A stretch of 64,000 nt of DNA from CAJCJE01 sp035948315 (GTDB taxonomy: Bacteria > Actinomycetota > Actinomycetes > Mycobacteriales > Pseudonocardiaceae). Every line of letters begins with the position of its first letter. Position 1 is the first letter of the stretch. The stretch lies in assembly GCA_035948315.1 (NCBI GenBank), contig DASZJG010000060.1:62001-126000 (forward strand), in the 5' to 3' direction. The translations under genes were made by a program, and so were the position numbers. Shown here piece by piece: positions 1 through 7,636 of the stretch. The notes below the pieces were generated by a model. It saw only the letters and a list, made by a program, of their open reading frames with translations, was not told the DNA's origin and did not search any database.

Positions 1-237
1 CGCTCCTCGTCCGAGGCGTACCAGCAGGGCACACTGGCCGAGGGCATGGCGCTCACCGTCGAGCCGGGCCTGTACTTCCACCCGCACGACGAAACCGTGC
101 CGCCGGAACTGCGCGGTATCGGCGTGCGCATCGAGGACGACCTGGTGGTGACCAAGGACGGCAACCGGGTGATGTCCTCGGCGCTGCCGATCACCGTGGA
201 GGGCATCGAACGCTGGGCTAGCGACCCGGGCTACTGA
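1..237 (+). CDS. M24 family metallopeptidase (Xaa-Pro aminopeptidase), C-terminal fragment
   Basis: The reading frame is open from the first base, so only the last 78 residues are present. The segment TVEPGLYF followed by GIGVRIEDDLVVT is the C-terminal signature of M24 'pita-bread' peptidases; the Glu in VEPG and the Glu in RIEDD are the expected metal ligands. These enzymes remove N-terminal residues before proline using two divalent metals in the cytosol. The upstream His and Asp ligands are outside the window. The 3' end overlaps the convergent MarR gene by about 20 bases. Confidence 0.85.
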   Translation, partial: RSSSEAYQQGTLAEGMALTVEPGLYFHPHDETVPPELRGIGVRIEDDLVVTKDGNRVMSSALPITVEGIERWASDPGY

Positions 238-697
238 CCGGTTCCGCGCCCGCACTGCGATCCGAAACACGCAGCGCAAGCCGGGTGATCAGCGGCGCGA
301 TCGAGGTCAAGTGGCGCAGTTCGTCCGCGCTGAACTCGGCGGCCAGCGCCTCGCCAAGCCATTCGTTGCGCGCCTTGTCGCGCTGCCACAACGCGGCCAG
401 CCCGGCCTGCGTCGGGGCCAGCACCACGCGCCGCCCGTCCCTCGGATGCGGTGTCGCCTCGACGTAGCCACGATCCTTGAGCGCGCACAGCGTGTTGCCC
501 ATGGACTGCGGGCTGATCCGCTCGGCCCTGGCCAGTTCGGCCGCGGTGGTCGGTCCGCCGCGCTCCAGCCGCACCATCGCGGCGACCTCGGGCAGGCTCA
601 GGCCACCGCTTTCGGTCTCGACCTGGCTCAACTGCCGGCGCAGCAGGCCGATGCTGATCCGCAGCGCGGCCGCCACCTCGTTGACGTCGGGTTCCAC
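218..697 (-). CDS. MarR-family transcriptional regulator
   Basis: 159 residues, the usual length for a MarR dimer. The central winged helix is visible: LPEVAAMVRLERGGPTTAAE, then the recognition-helix region RISPQSMGNTL and the wing YVEATPHPRDGRRVVL, ending in a C-terminal dimerisation helix. It probably represses a nearby gene. It lies ten bases beyond the stop of the methyltransferase gene on the same strand, so the two may be co-transcribed. No ligand can be named. It converges on the peptidase gene with a short tail-to-tail overlap. Confidence 0.85.
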   Translation of the reverse strand: MEPDVNEVAAALRISIGLLRRQLSQVETESGGLSLPEVAAMVRLERGGPTTAAELARAERISPQSMGNTLCALKDRGYVEATPHPRDGRRVVLAPTQAGLAALWQRDKARNEWLGEALAAEFSADELRHLTSIAPLITRLALRVSDRSAGAEPVSSPGR

Positions 698-706
698 GGG
701 GTCAGG

Positions 707-1444
707 TTAGGGCTTGGCGAACAAGGCGGTCCACAGGAAGGGCACGCCGAAGCTCGGCGCGTCCGACGGCAGTTCACGCATCCGACGCAGCTCGATCTCG
801 TCGAAGTCGGCGAAGATCGCGCGCAACGCCTCCGGCGGGTAACCGAGCCCGCCGTCCAGCGTGGGCGTGCGGTAGAAGTCGACGTCCGCCCGGCTGGAGG
901 CCTCCTCGGCGGTGAACGCCGCCAGCCCGAACCGGCCGCCGGGCGCGAGCACCCGGTTGAGCAGGGCGAGGTGGCTGATGCGCCGATGCGGTGGCAGGTG
1001 GTGGAAACAGCCCGAGTCGTACACCAGGTCATACGGCCCGGTCAGCTCCGGCAGCGTGAAAGCGTTGCCGGACAGGAACGTGATGCGCGCGCCCGCCTCA
1101 TCGGCGCGCTGCCGAGCCCAGTCGATCGCCGCAGGCGAGAGGTCGACCGCGTCCACCTCGAAGCCCGCCGAGGCGAGGTACAGCGAGTTCCGACCGGGCC
1201 CGCAACCCAGGTCGAGCGCGCGGCCCGGCTTGATCAGCCCGCGATCGACGTAGGAAACCAGGTTCTCGTCCGGCTTGGCGGCGAAGAACGGAACTCCGCG
1301 CTCCCGATCCGCATAGAACCGGTCCCACCAGTCCGAGCCGCCGCCCTCGGCGGTCCAGCGATCGGCCGCCGAGTCGAACAACGTGTCGAGCATGTCGAGC
1401 AGGCCGTCGACGGTGCGCACATGGCGATCTCCCATGCGCACCAT
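707..1444 (-). CDS. Class I SAM-dependent methyltransferase
   Basis: About 245 residues. Motif I ALDLGCGPGRNSLYLA near residue 75 binds S-adenosylmethionine, the acidic residue of motif II is in VDAVDLSP, and YDLVYDSGCFHHLPP matches the motif IV/post-I region of Methyltransf_25/11 folds. The substrate cannot be read from the sequence; relatives include tellurite-resistance TehB-type and small-molecule methylases. The start is uncertain: ATG at 1444 or 1435 both keep the fold and an in-frame ATG exists at 1474; none has a strong ribosome site. It precedes the MarR gene in the same direction. Confidence 0.8.
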   Translation of the reverse strand: MVRMGDRHVRTVDGLLDMLDTLFDSAADRWTAEGGGSDWWDRFYADRERGVPFFAAKPDENLVSYVDRGLIKPGRALDLGCGPGRNSLYLASAGFEVDAVDLSPAAIDWARQRADEAGARITFLSGNAFTLPELTGPYDLVYDSGCFHHLPPHRRISHLALLNRVLAPGGRFGLAAFTAEEASSRADVDFYRTPTLDGGLGYPPEALRAIFADFDEIELRRMRELPSDAPSFGVPFLWTALFAKP

Positions 1445-1489
1445 TTTACCGTGTTTCCGCAGCTCAGAGGGCAAAATGGCGCCGAAGGA

Positions 1490-2209
1490 TCACCAGCGGT
1501 GGTGCCGTCGACCGTGGTGGTGATGGTGGCGCCTGCGGTAGTCGTATCCGCCCCGACCATAGGTACCGCGCATACCGCGCTGGATCTCCGCGCCGATCTG
1601 GCCGAGGACCTCTGCCTGCCAGCCGTAGCGGCCCATCCGCCGCTCCCAGCGAGCCGCGTTGCGGTTGACGTCCCGATCCTGGCGGGCTTGCCCGACCTCG
1701 TCCCGGTAATCCCGGCCGGCCCAGTCCCGGTTCCACCCGGTGAACCCGGTGGCCTCGGTGAGATTGCCGGCCACCCGCTGACCCACCCGGCGCACGCCCC
1801 GACCGAGCAGCACAGCGCCCAAAATGGTGAAGGCGAGCGGAATCAGGAACACGACCCAGTAACCGGTGGCCAGACCGACCACGATCGCGGCGACCCAGAC
1901 CACCGGCACCAGCGGGGCCAGGACCCATCCGCTCATCCCGCGCCGTCGCGCCACCGCGATGGGCGTCGGTACGACCGGGGCGGCTGCGATCTGATCGACG
2001 CCGGAGATCTTCGGCCACGGTTCGGGCAGGTCCTCGAAGGGGGCGAGCAGGTCGTGGCGGGTCTTCGCGGTCGAAACCAGCGCGCTGCGATCCCCGTACT
2101 CGTCAAGGGACAATCGTCCCGTGCTCATGTGTTCGCCGAGCGCGGTCATCGCCGATTCTCGATCAGCGTCGCTGACTCGCATGCTGGACGACTCGAAATC
2201 GGTCACCAT
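1490..2209 (-). CDS. DUF1707 (SHOCT-like) membrane protein with His-rich tail
   Basis: The N-terminus carries the DUF1707 motif MRVSDADRESAMTAL, followed by GRLSLDEYGDR, found in many actinobacterial membrane proteins. Two hydrophobic helices follow (around VLAPLVPVVWVAAIVVGLA and VVFLIPLAFTILGAVLLG). The C-terminus is unusually basic and His-rich, with a run HHHHHGRRHHRW that could bind a divalent metal, though this is inference. The function of DUF1707 proteins is not established. The start is placed at the ATG at 2209, but the ATG at 2182 directly before the domain is equally possible. Confidence 0.75.
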   Translation of the reverse strand: MVTDFESSSMRVSDADRESAMTALGEHMSTGRLSLDEYGDRSALVSTAKTRHDLLAPFEDLPEPWPKISGVDQIAAAPVVPTPIAVARRRGMSGWVLAPLVPVVWVAAIVVGLATGYWVVFLIPLAFTILGAVLLGRGVRRVGQRVAGNLTEATGFTGWNRDWAGRDYRDEVGQARQDRDVNRNAARWERRMGRYGWQAEVLGQIGAEIQRGMRGTYGRGGYDYRRRHHHHHGRRHHRW

Positions 2210-2239
2210 GCCATCGTAGCGAAAACCGCGCATCCGACG

Positions 2240-2956
2240 TCAATGATCGTCCACTGAGGACTGTCGGGGTGCGGCGTCGGCCAGGTCGGCCAGCCGTGAC
2301 CAGGCCGACGAGGGCTGGTCACCGAACCCGTTGACCAGCCGCAACGCCCGCAGCTCGGCGGGCGGCACCAGTTCGACCGCGCGGCTCGCGAGCTGTATCA
2401 GGCAGGGATCCTCCGGCTCGGCCTCCCGGGTCGCGTGCAGTTCGACGTAAAGTTTGGCCACGTCAGCGCCGTCGAGCAGCTCGCCGAGCCGGTCCAGCCA
2501 GGCATCGATCCGCTCCGGATAGCGTGCGACGAGCAGGATCCACGTGTCGCGCTCGAACAGCACCTGAGCCTCGGTCAAGCCGAGCGCGCCGATCCGGTCC
2601 AGGTGCGCAACCACCCGTTCCGGCAGGCCGAACCGGCTTGCGCTGCCCAGCATGCGCAGCCGCAGCCTGGTCTCGGCCAAGTCGTCGATACGGGCCGCGA
2701 GCGCGATGTCGAGTTCGCCGATGGCCGTGTCCAGCTCCTCCGGCGACGCGGCCAGCAGCGGCGGAATCCGGCCGAGCGGGACGCCCGCATCCGCCAGCGT
2801 CTTGATCGTGGCCAGCGTGATGACCGCCCGCGCGTCGTAGCGCCGGTAGCCGGACCCGTCCCTCGGCGGCTCCGCCAGCAGGCCGCGCTCGTGATAATGC
2901 CGGATGGCCCGCACCGTCACGCCGGCATAACTGGCCAACTGGCTGATCGTGAGCAC
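2240..2956 (-). CDS. MerR-family transcriptional regulator
   Basis: 238 residues beginning MLTISQLASYAGVTVRAIRHYHERGLL, the classic MerR winged helix-turn-helix that reads 19-20 bp spaced promoters, followed by GYRRYDARAV and the coiled-coil dimerisation helix. The C-terminal half (from about residue 115) is longer than in metal-sensing MerR proteins and lacks a clear metal-binding cysteine set, so it is probably a drug- or stress-responsive member. A possible ribosome site AAGGAGG lies just upstream. Its target is unknown. Confidence 0.85.
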   Translation of the reverse strand: MLTISQLASYAGVTVRAIRHYHERGLLAEPPRDGSGYRRYDARAVITLATIKTLADAGVPLGRIPPLLAASPEELDTAIGELDIALAARIDDLAETRLRLRMLGSASRFGLPERVVAHLDRIGALGLTEAQVLFERDTWILLVARYPERIDAWLDRLGELLDGADVAKLYVELHATREAEPEDPCLIQLASRAVELVPPAELRALRLVNGFGDQPSSAWSRLADLADAAPRQSSVDDH

Positions 2957-3043
2957 AGATGACCTCCTTCGTGACGGGAGGTCAGCACACCACGTCTCGA
3001 TCTACCCTGGCTCAAGCCAAGAACGAGAAGCCTCCAGGCGAGG

Positions 3044-4132
3044 TCACGTGTTGGCGGGCAGATCCGTCCCCGCGCCGCGCCGCCGCACCGTGACCAGATC
3101 GTGCCGGGCCTCCGGGAGGGTCTGTTCCTCGGCGCTCTCGACCACGAAACCCGCGTCCGCGATCATCTTCAGGTCCTCGGCGCCCGGCTGTCCCTCGCTG
3201 GTCAGGTAGTCGCCCAGGAAGATCGAGTTGACCACGTGCAAGGCCAGCGGTTGCAGGCTGCGCAGGTGGATCTCGCGGCCGCCGGCCAGCCGGACCTCGA
3301 CGTCCGGGAAGAGGAACCGGAACATCGCCAGGATCCGCAGGCAGCGCTGCGGCGTCAGGTCCCACCGCCCGCCCAGCGGCGTGCCCTCGAACGGGATCAG
3401 GAAGTTCACCGGTACCGAATCCGGATCCAGCTCATGCAGCGCCAGCGCGACACCGACGACGTCCTCGTCGCTCTCCCCCATCCCGAAAATCGCGCCCGAG
3501 CAGGGCGAGAGACCCGCGTGCTTGGCGTCGTTGACGGTGGCCACCCGGTCGTCGAACGTATGCGTCGTGCAGATGTCCGCGTAGTTCTCGGCGCTGGTGT
3601 TCAGATTGTGGTTGTAGGCATCCGCGCCCGCCTCGCGCAGGCGTTCGGCCTGCCCCGGCTTGAGCAGCCCGAGACACACGCACACCTCGACCTGCGGCGC
3701 CGCGTCCTTGATCGCGCCCACCGTGTCCGACACCCGATCGATGTCCCGGTCCGCGGGCCCGCGCCCACTCGCCACGAGACACACCCGCTTCGCCCCCGCC
3801 GCGATCGCCCGGTGCGCGTTGCTCACGGCCTCGTCCGAGCTGATCCACGAGTACTTCATGATCTCGGCCGTCGAACCGAGCCGCTGCGAACAGTAGAAGC
3901 AGTCCTCCGGACACAGCCCGCTCTTCATGTTGACCAGGAAGTTCAGCTTGACCCGCCGCTCGAAGAACCGCCGCCGCACCCGCGACGCCGCCGCGACCAC
4001 GTCGAGAACGTCCGCGTCGGCGGTGTCCAACACGCCGAGCAGCTCCTCGCGAGTCGGTTGTTCACGCCGGAGAGCCTTGGCCGTCACCGACGCCAGCAAC
4101 GTGTCGAGCGCAGTCTGTGTCATACCGGGCAT
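3044..4132 (-). CDS. bioB: Biotin synthase BioB
   Basis: A radical SAM enzyme that inserts sulfur into dethiobiotin in the last step of biotin synthesis. The iron-sulfur ligands are visible as CPEDCFYC (C-x3-C-x2-C), with KSGLCPEDCFYCSQ exactly as in BioB. Further family signatures are YNHNLNTS, CSGAIFGMGE, VPVNFLIPFEGTPL and the C-terminal NSIFLGDYLTSEGQ. Length is about 362 residues, normal for the family. The start is set at the ATG at 4132, preceded by AGGGAAGG; alternatives are 4123 and a GTG at 4171. No other biotin gene is adjacent. Confidence 0.96.
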   Translation of the reverse strand: MPGMTQTALDTLLASVTAKALRREQPTREELLGVLDTADADVLDVVAAASRVRRRFFERRVKLNFLVNMKSGLCPEDCFYCSQRLGSTAEIMKYSWISSDEAVSNAHRAIAAGAKRVCLVASGRGPADRDIDRVSDTVGAIKDAAPQVEVCVCLGLLKPGQAERLREAGADAYNHNLNTSAENYADICTTHTFDDRVATVNDAKHAGLSPCSGAIFGMGESDEDVVGVALALHELDPDSVPVNFLIPFEGTPLGGRWDLTPQRCLRILAMFRFLFPDVEVRLAGGREIHLRSLQPLALHVVNSIFLGDYLTSEGQPGAEDLKMIADAGFVVESAEEQTLPEARHDLVTVRRRGAGTDLPANT

Positions 4133-4399
4133 CTTGGAGAGCATCCTTCCCTGGTGCAAGCCGCTGACCACGCGTCACGGCGTGTTCCCCATCATCCGGA
4201 CCCGACCTCGCGAACCGCTTGATTCCCGACCGCGCCGCCGCCCCACCAGCACGAACCCGACCTGCGTCCCGCCAGCCCGTGATCACCCGCCGACCGGCAC
4301 ACAGAGCACACCCGGATAACCGCGGAACCCGCCCTCCCGCGCCCGCCGGAATCACGCCCGGTAAGCTGTTCGGAGCGCGATCACCCCAGCGGTGATCCT

Positions 4400-4473
4400 G
4401 CCCCTGTAGCCCAATCGGCAGAGGCAGCGGACTCAAAATCCGTCCAGTGTCAGTTCGAGTCTGACCAGGGGCA
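4400..4473 (+). tRNA. tRNA with anticodon CAA (Leu), short variable arm; integration site
   Basis: The cloverleaf folds without mismatches: acceptor GCCCCTG pairs with CAGGGGC, D-stem GCC/GGC, anticodon stem GCGGA/TCCGT (one G-T pair) around loop CTCAAAA, T-stem GTCAG/CTGAC around TTCGAGT, and discriminator A at 4473. The anticodon at 4434-4436 is CAA, reading the Leu codon UUG. The variable region is only five bases (CCAGT), whereas bacterial leucine tRNAs normally have a long class II arm. CCA is not encoded. The 3' part from 4430 is repeated at 7559-7603, marking this gene as an attachment site. Confidence 0.9.
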
Positions 4474-4474
4474 C
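4430..4474 (+). repeat. Attachment-site direct repeat, left copy (inside tRNA)
   Basis: 45 bases running from the anticodon loop to just past the tRNA 3' end recur at 7559-7603 with a single mismatch (A at 4435, G at 7564); the last 39 bases are identical. Such duplication of a tRNA 3' half is the hallmark of site-specific integration by tyrosine-recombinase elements. The left copy keeps the tRNA intact. Confidence 0.88.
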
Positions 4475-4505
4475 TGGCTCTAACCAGCCGGTACAACCGA
4501 ATAGA

Positions 4506-4522
4506 GATCAACTCAGTTGATC
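4506..4522. promoter_or_regulatory. 17-bp perfect palindrome inside the island
   Basis: GATCAACT-C-AGTTGATC is a perfect odd palindrome 33 bases inside the left attachment site, and another half-site, AGTTGATC, lies at about 4539. It resembles an operator or recombination-factor site. Which protein binds it cannot be told; the neighbouring regulator fragment at 4722 is one candidate. Confidence 0.4.
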
Positions 4523-4721
4523 AATGAGACTTCCATCGCAGTTGATCTCCTTGCTGCGACGCGCCGTACGGCAGACGGACGATTGTCACGCCTGCTGCGA
4601 TCCTGACTCGCGGCTACGCACGGTGAGGTACTGGCTGCTGACGTAGTGAGGGCCTTCGTGCATTCGACAGGACAGCTGCCCTGTTGCCAGACGATCTCAG
4701 TAACCCAGACGAACCTTTACG

Positions 4722-5039
4722 TTGCACTCGACCCCGCTCATCTCACTCGTTGACGAGGACACGCTGGCCCGGTGCGCCGATACTGAGGCAATCGATGTAC
4801 TCAACGAAGCACTCGAAGGACTCAACGAAACGTTCATTCGTGCCGAGACGGGATTGCGCGTTGACCTCGCGGTAGCTCTCGCGGTGGCGGATGAACCCGG
4901 CGAAGCTCTTGTGCAGGCGACCCACGCCAAGCGGCTAGCTATTCAGATTGGTTCGGTACGACAGCAACAGCGAATAAGGGCCCTGTCCCCCATAGAACCA
5001 CAAGTCGAGGGCTATTTCTGTAGCTCGTCGTCGCATTAA
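4722..5039 (+). pseudogene. C-terminal fragment of an XRE-type regulator (TPR-like region)
   Basis: 105 residues open in this frame. The stretch from ARCADTEAIDVLNEALEGL to the segment ending GSVRQQQRIRAL resembles the tetratricopeptide-like C-terminus of actinobacterial helix-turn-helix regulators, but there is no DNA-binding domain upstream. It therefore looks like the remaining tail of a larger gene, stranded when the island formed or eroded. It ends a few bases before the stop of the convergent HNH-like gene. The family assignment is by pattern only. Confidence 0.45.
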
Positions 5040-5818
5040 TGCCGATAGCCATCTGAATCCCAAGTGCGCCGCCTAGGATCAGCAAGTTCACCCACATTAA
5101 TTCGCGCCTTCATAAATTCCTGGCGCATCTGATCTACCTGCTTCATGTGGAGGGTCTTCGGCGGAGGCCAATTAATTTCTTCGTTACGAGTGGGCCAGAT
5201 TCGAATGAATCGAAGCGTCCTTCGATCGATCCATCGCACATACCGCTCAAATCCCACTATACCAGTGACCAATTCGAAGCAAAGGTTCCCGACTACATTA
5301 ATGCCAAAAAAGGCATAATCCGGCATCTTTGCCGGCAGCAGATTGCCAGTGTAGTTATCCGGGATGACACGGTCGTCGCCGCCCATCTCCATGCGAGCTA
5401 GACGTACAGATGTATTGACAGGAGGCACACCGGAAGCCATCATCTCTAGGACCTTTTTCCTAGCTATCTCATACCCCCAGTTCTCCGGCTTACTGTCAGC
5501 CAAGCATGTTAAAAGGACAGTCTTGGCTATCCATCTTCCAACCAGCAGTTGCTCTCGCGGGTCAAGAGAAAATGATTCAGCATCAATCAGTCGTTTGATT
5601 AAGCCTGACGCCGAGTTTTCAAATGCAGCTCCAAGCACCCCATTGCACTTCCTACATATTCGATACTTGTGACGCGGCGGCATCTGAATAACGTCCGGCT
5701 GAATGTAGTTTGCAATAATATGCTTGCGCATCCATGTGGGGGTTACATCTTCATCTGTCAATGGTCCTGGACCTAGGCAAAGTGGACAGGTTGCCACAGG
5801 CGAGCCACTGGTCGACAC
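5036..5818 (-). CDS. HNH-like zinc-binding protein, second gene of the island
   Basis: 260 residues. The N-terminus has two Cys pairs, CPLC (11-14) and CRKCN (55-59), around LTDEDVTPTWMRKHI. This matches the HNH-like family with the pattern C-x2-C, T-x-E-H-x-x-P-x-W and C-x2-CN, but the usual His after the acidic residue is Asp here (D24), so nuclease activity may be altered or lost. The remainder, rich in Trp and Arg, has no domain I recognise. GC content is clearly lower than the surrounding genome. It follows the TIR gene by 38 bases in the same direction, so the two are probably an operon and act together, plausibly in phage defence. Confidence 0.75.
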   Translation of the reverse strand: MSTSGSPVATCPLCLGPGPLTDEDVTPTWMRKHIIANYIQPDVIQMPPRHKYRICRKCNGVLGAAFENSASGLIKRLIDAESFSLDPREQLLVGRWIAKTVLLTCLADSKPENWGYEIARKKVLEMMASGVPPVNTSVRLARMEMGGDDRVIPDNYTGNLLPAKMPDYAFFGINVVGNLCFELVTGIVGFERYVRWIDRRTLRFIRIWPTRNEEINWPPPKTLHMKQVDQMRQEFMKARINVGELADPRRRTWDSDGYRH

Positions 5819-5856
5819 TCTCTCGGCTCCTCATCGCATAACAAGCGCCAATAGCC

Positions 5857-7374
5857 TTAGAAAAATCTCTGCGCCCGCTCATTAAAACCAGCCTTGTATT
5901 TATCAAGAGCTGCGGCCACTCGATTGGGGTCGCCGCCGAATAGGTCAGCGCGCAACGGCGCCCATGACGTTCCTTGCGATTCAATCTCCGAGCCGATGAC
6001 GTCGAGCGCTCCCGCCTTCCTCCGAGAACGCCAGGTTGAGCGACCGTACCAACCAGAATCTGCGACCCAACGGCCCGACGCCTGGGCCTGTACGTTCGAA
6101 AGGTCCTGTGAGATTAGGCCAAGTATTACCTCAGTCCGATCAAATGCATCATCATACCGAGCGGCATCGCGGTACTGATCGCTAAATTGAGACCGAAGGA
6201 TCGCATGTAGCCAATCAGCTACGGGCGTATGGTATCTGAAATTTTGACCGTCGACCAATTCCACGAAAGCTTCACTCGGCTCTTTTCCATCGGAAGCTGC
6301 CCGAGCGAGGACATTAGGCACGAGATCCCTCCAATCCTCAAATGGGACCCACGAATGCTCGACTTGCACAAGGGCTCGACTTATTCCGTTGTATTCATCG
6401 GGAAAGGTAACGTCGACTAGCAGAGACTTGATATTGTCCCAGCGAGCCTGTCCCGACGCGGCAAGCGCAGAAGTAAACGTGGCTACAAATGCAGGAACGT
6501 GCCTAAGCGCCAGCAAATCCGAATTGCCACCTTTTAGTTTCATCGCTTCGGCTGCGATATCTGTCAGAGCAGACACCCACGGCGCGATCGATTGCTCATC
6601 TGCCCAACGAGCCGCGACTTGAAGCGAGGAACAAAGAGGCTCGACCAGTAGCCAATAAGACGTAGCGAGTCTGACGCACCGCAGCACCCGATCCTCCAGA
6701 GGCTCCGCAGCGCCTGGATTCGGCCTCTGAATAGGAAACTGTTCTTCGTCCTGCATTGATGAGAGGACACGTTGGGTCTCCTCCGAGACGAGGTCATCCA
6801 ATTCGATCCGTCGCGCGGGATCGACGATCATCTCCTTAGTCATACGGCGGAACGTGGCTGGCCGCTCCGCCGTCCCCACCTCCTCGACGGAGGCCCTCAT
6901 CGTCGCAGCGTTTGGACCTGCGATTCCCATGGTGCGGCCGATCGTTGTAATTAACTTGATTGCCTCAGTTGCGTACTTCTCGCCAAATAGGTCGGCATAA
7001 TTGAGGTCGCTTAGCGCCCGTCCTGCACCGAGATCCAAGTCAGGGAGGTCACCGTCATCGAAGCGAACAGGAATCAGCCATGTTGCTCCGGGTGCAAGCT
7101 GCCGGAACTCCTCGGCGGCAAGGACAAGCTCTTCGTTCATGTACGACTTACGTTTGGCCCGAGACTGTTCGGAGAAGCACGCGAGAAAGACAAGCGCTCC
7201 GGAGCGGATAGCATCCCTGATCTTTCGTCGCCACTGATCGCCCGGGTCGAGCGAATTACGGTCCCGCCAGTAAGGGATCTGTGCCACTTCCAGCGCATCG
7301 CACAGTCTGTCGACCTGCACCGCGTCCTCGCGGACGTAGGAGACAAACACGTGCTTGACCTCGTCATTCGCCAC
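5857..7374 (-). CDS. TIR-domain protein, putative defence effector
   Basis: 505 residues. Residues about 6-148 form a TIR domain: box 1 HVFVSYVREDA, box 2-like PYWRDRN, then the strand LVFLACFSEQS and SYMNEELVLAA, where E81/E82 sits at the position of the catalytic glutamate of NAD-cleaving TIRs. The remaining 350 residues are mostly helical with no domain I recognise; they could be a sensor or oligomerisation part. Bacterial TIR proteins commonly act in abortive infection by degrading NAD or making signalling molecules. The gene is low in GC and sits inside the tRNA-flanked island upstream of the HNH-like gene. Start by position and the usual 'FVSY' offset. Confidence 0.85.
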   Translation of the reverse strand: MANDEVKHVFVSYVREDAVQVDRLCDALEVAQIPYWRDRNSLDPGDQWRRKIRDAIRSGALVFLACFSEQSRAKRKSYMNEELVLAAEEFRQLAPGATWLIPVRFDDGDLPDLDLGAGRALSDLNYADLFGEKYATEAIKLITTIGRTMGIAGPNAATMRASVEEVGTAERPATFRRMTKEMIVDPARRIELDDLVSEETQRVLSSMQDEEQFPIQRPNPGAAEPLEDRVLRCVRLATSYWLLVEPLCSSLQVAARWADEQSIAPWVSALTDIAAEAMKLKGGNSDLLALRHVPAFVATFTSALAASGQARWDNIKSLLVDVTFPDEYNGISRALVQVEHSWVPFEDWRDLVPNVLARAASDGKEPSEAFVELVDGQNFRYHTPVADWLHAILRSQFSDQYRDAARYDDAFDRTEVILGLISQDLSNVQAQASGRWVADSGWYGRSTWRSRRKAGALDVIGSEIESQGTSWAPLRADLFGGDPNRVAAALDKYKAGFNERAQRFF

Positions 7375-7430
7375 GGCTGAACTTTACTGGCCAGGCCAGA
7401 CGAAAGTGCAACGCCGATCACTCCCTACCA

Positions 7431-7500
7431 GCTTGGGTGCGAGCTTGGGTGCGAGTTTGGGTGCGAACCGGTGTCCCATGGGGTCCGTTTCGCACCCAAA
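7431..7500. repeat. Three 12-bp iterons plus one inverted copy upstream of the TIR gene
   Basis: GCTTGGGTGCGA occurs at 7431-7442 and 7443-7454, a variant GTTTGGGTGCGA at 7455-7466, and the inverted form TCGCACCCAAA at 7490-7500, which could pair with the third copy. The cluster begins 57 bases upstream of the TIR start and ends 59 bases before the right attachment copy, so it may be an operator for the TIR operon or accessory binding sites for an integrase. Confidence 0.7.
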
Positions 7501-7558
7501 AAATGGACATGCCGTCCCTGTTCGTCCAGGTAGACAGACCCTGTCACTCTCTGTGACA

Positions 7559-7603
7559 GACTCGAAATCCGTCCAGTGTCAGTTCGAGTCTGACCAGGGG
7601 CAC
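7559..7603 (+). repeat. Attachment-site direct repeat, right copy (partial tRNA)
   Basis: Copy of tRNA positions 4430-4474 with one mismatch; it begins in the anticodon loop, so it cannot make a tRNA. The pair delimits an island of about 3.13 kb. Just beyond it, CACTGGCTCT at 7616-7625 also recurs directly after the intact tRNA (4472-4481), which suggests that the original downstream flank was rearranged. Confidence 0.88.
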
Positions 7604-7636
7604 GTACAGGTTGCACACTGGCTCTGACCTGCGGAT

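Noticed and set aside
311..2257. A 648-residue open frame on the plus strand
   Set aside because: It lies opposite real genes (MarR, methyltransferase, DUF1707) and has only the Arg/Pro/Gly composition of an antisense frame in high-GC DNA.
4062..4511. Minus-strand frame through the tRNA gene
   Set aside because: It only reads through the tRNA and the biotin synthase start; such tRNA-derived frames are frequent annotation errors.
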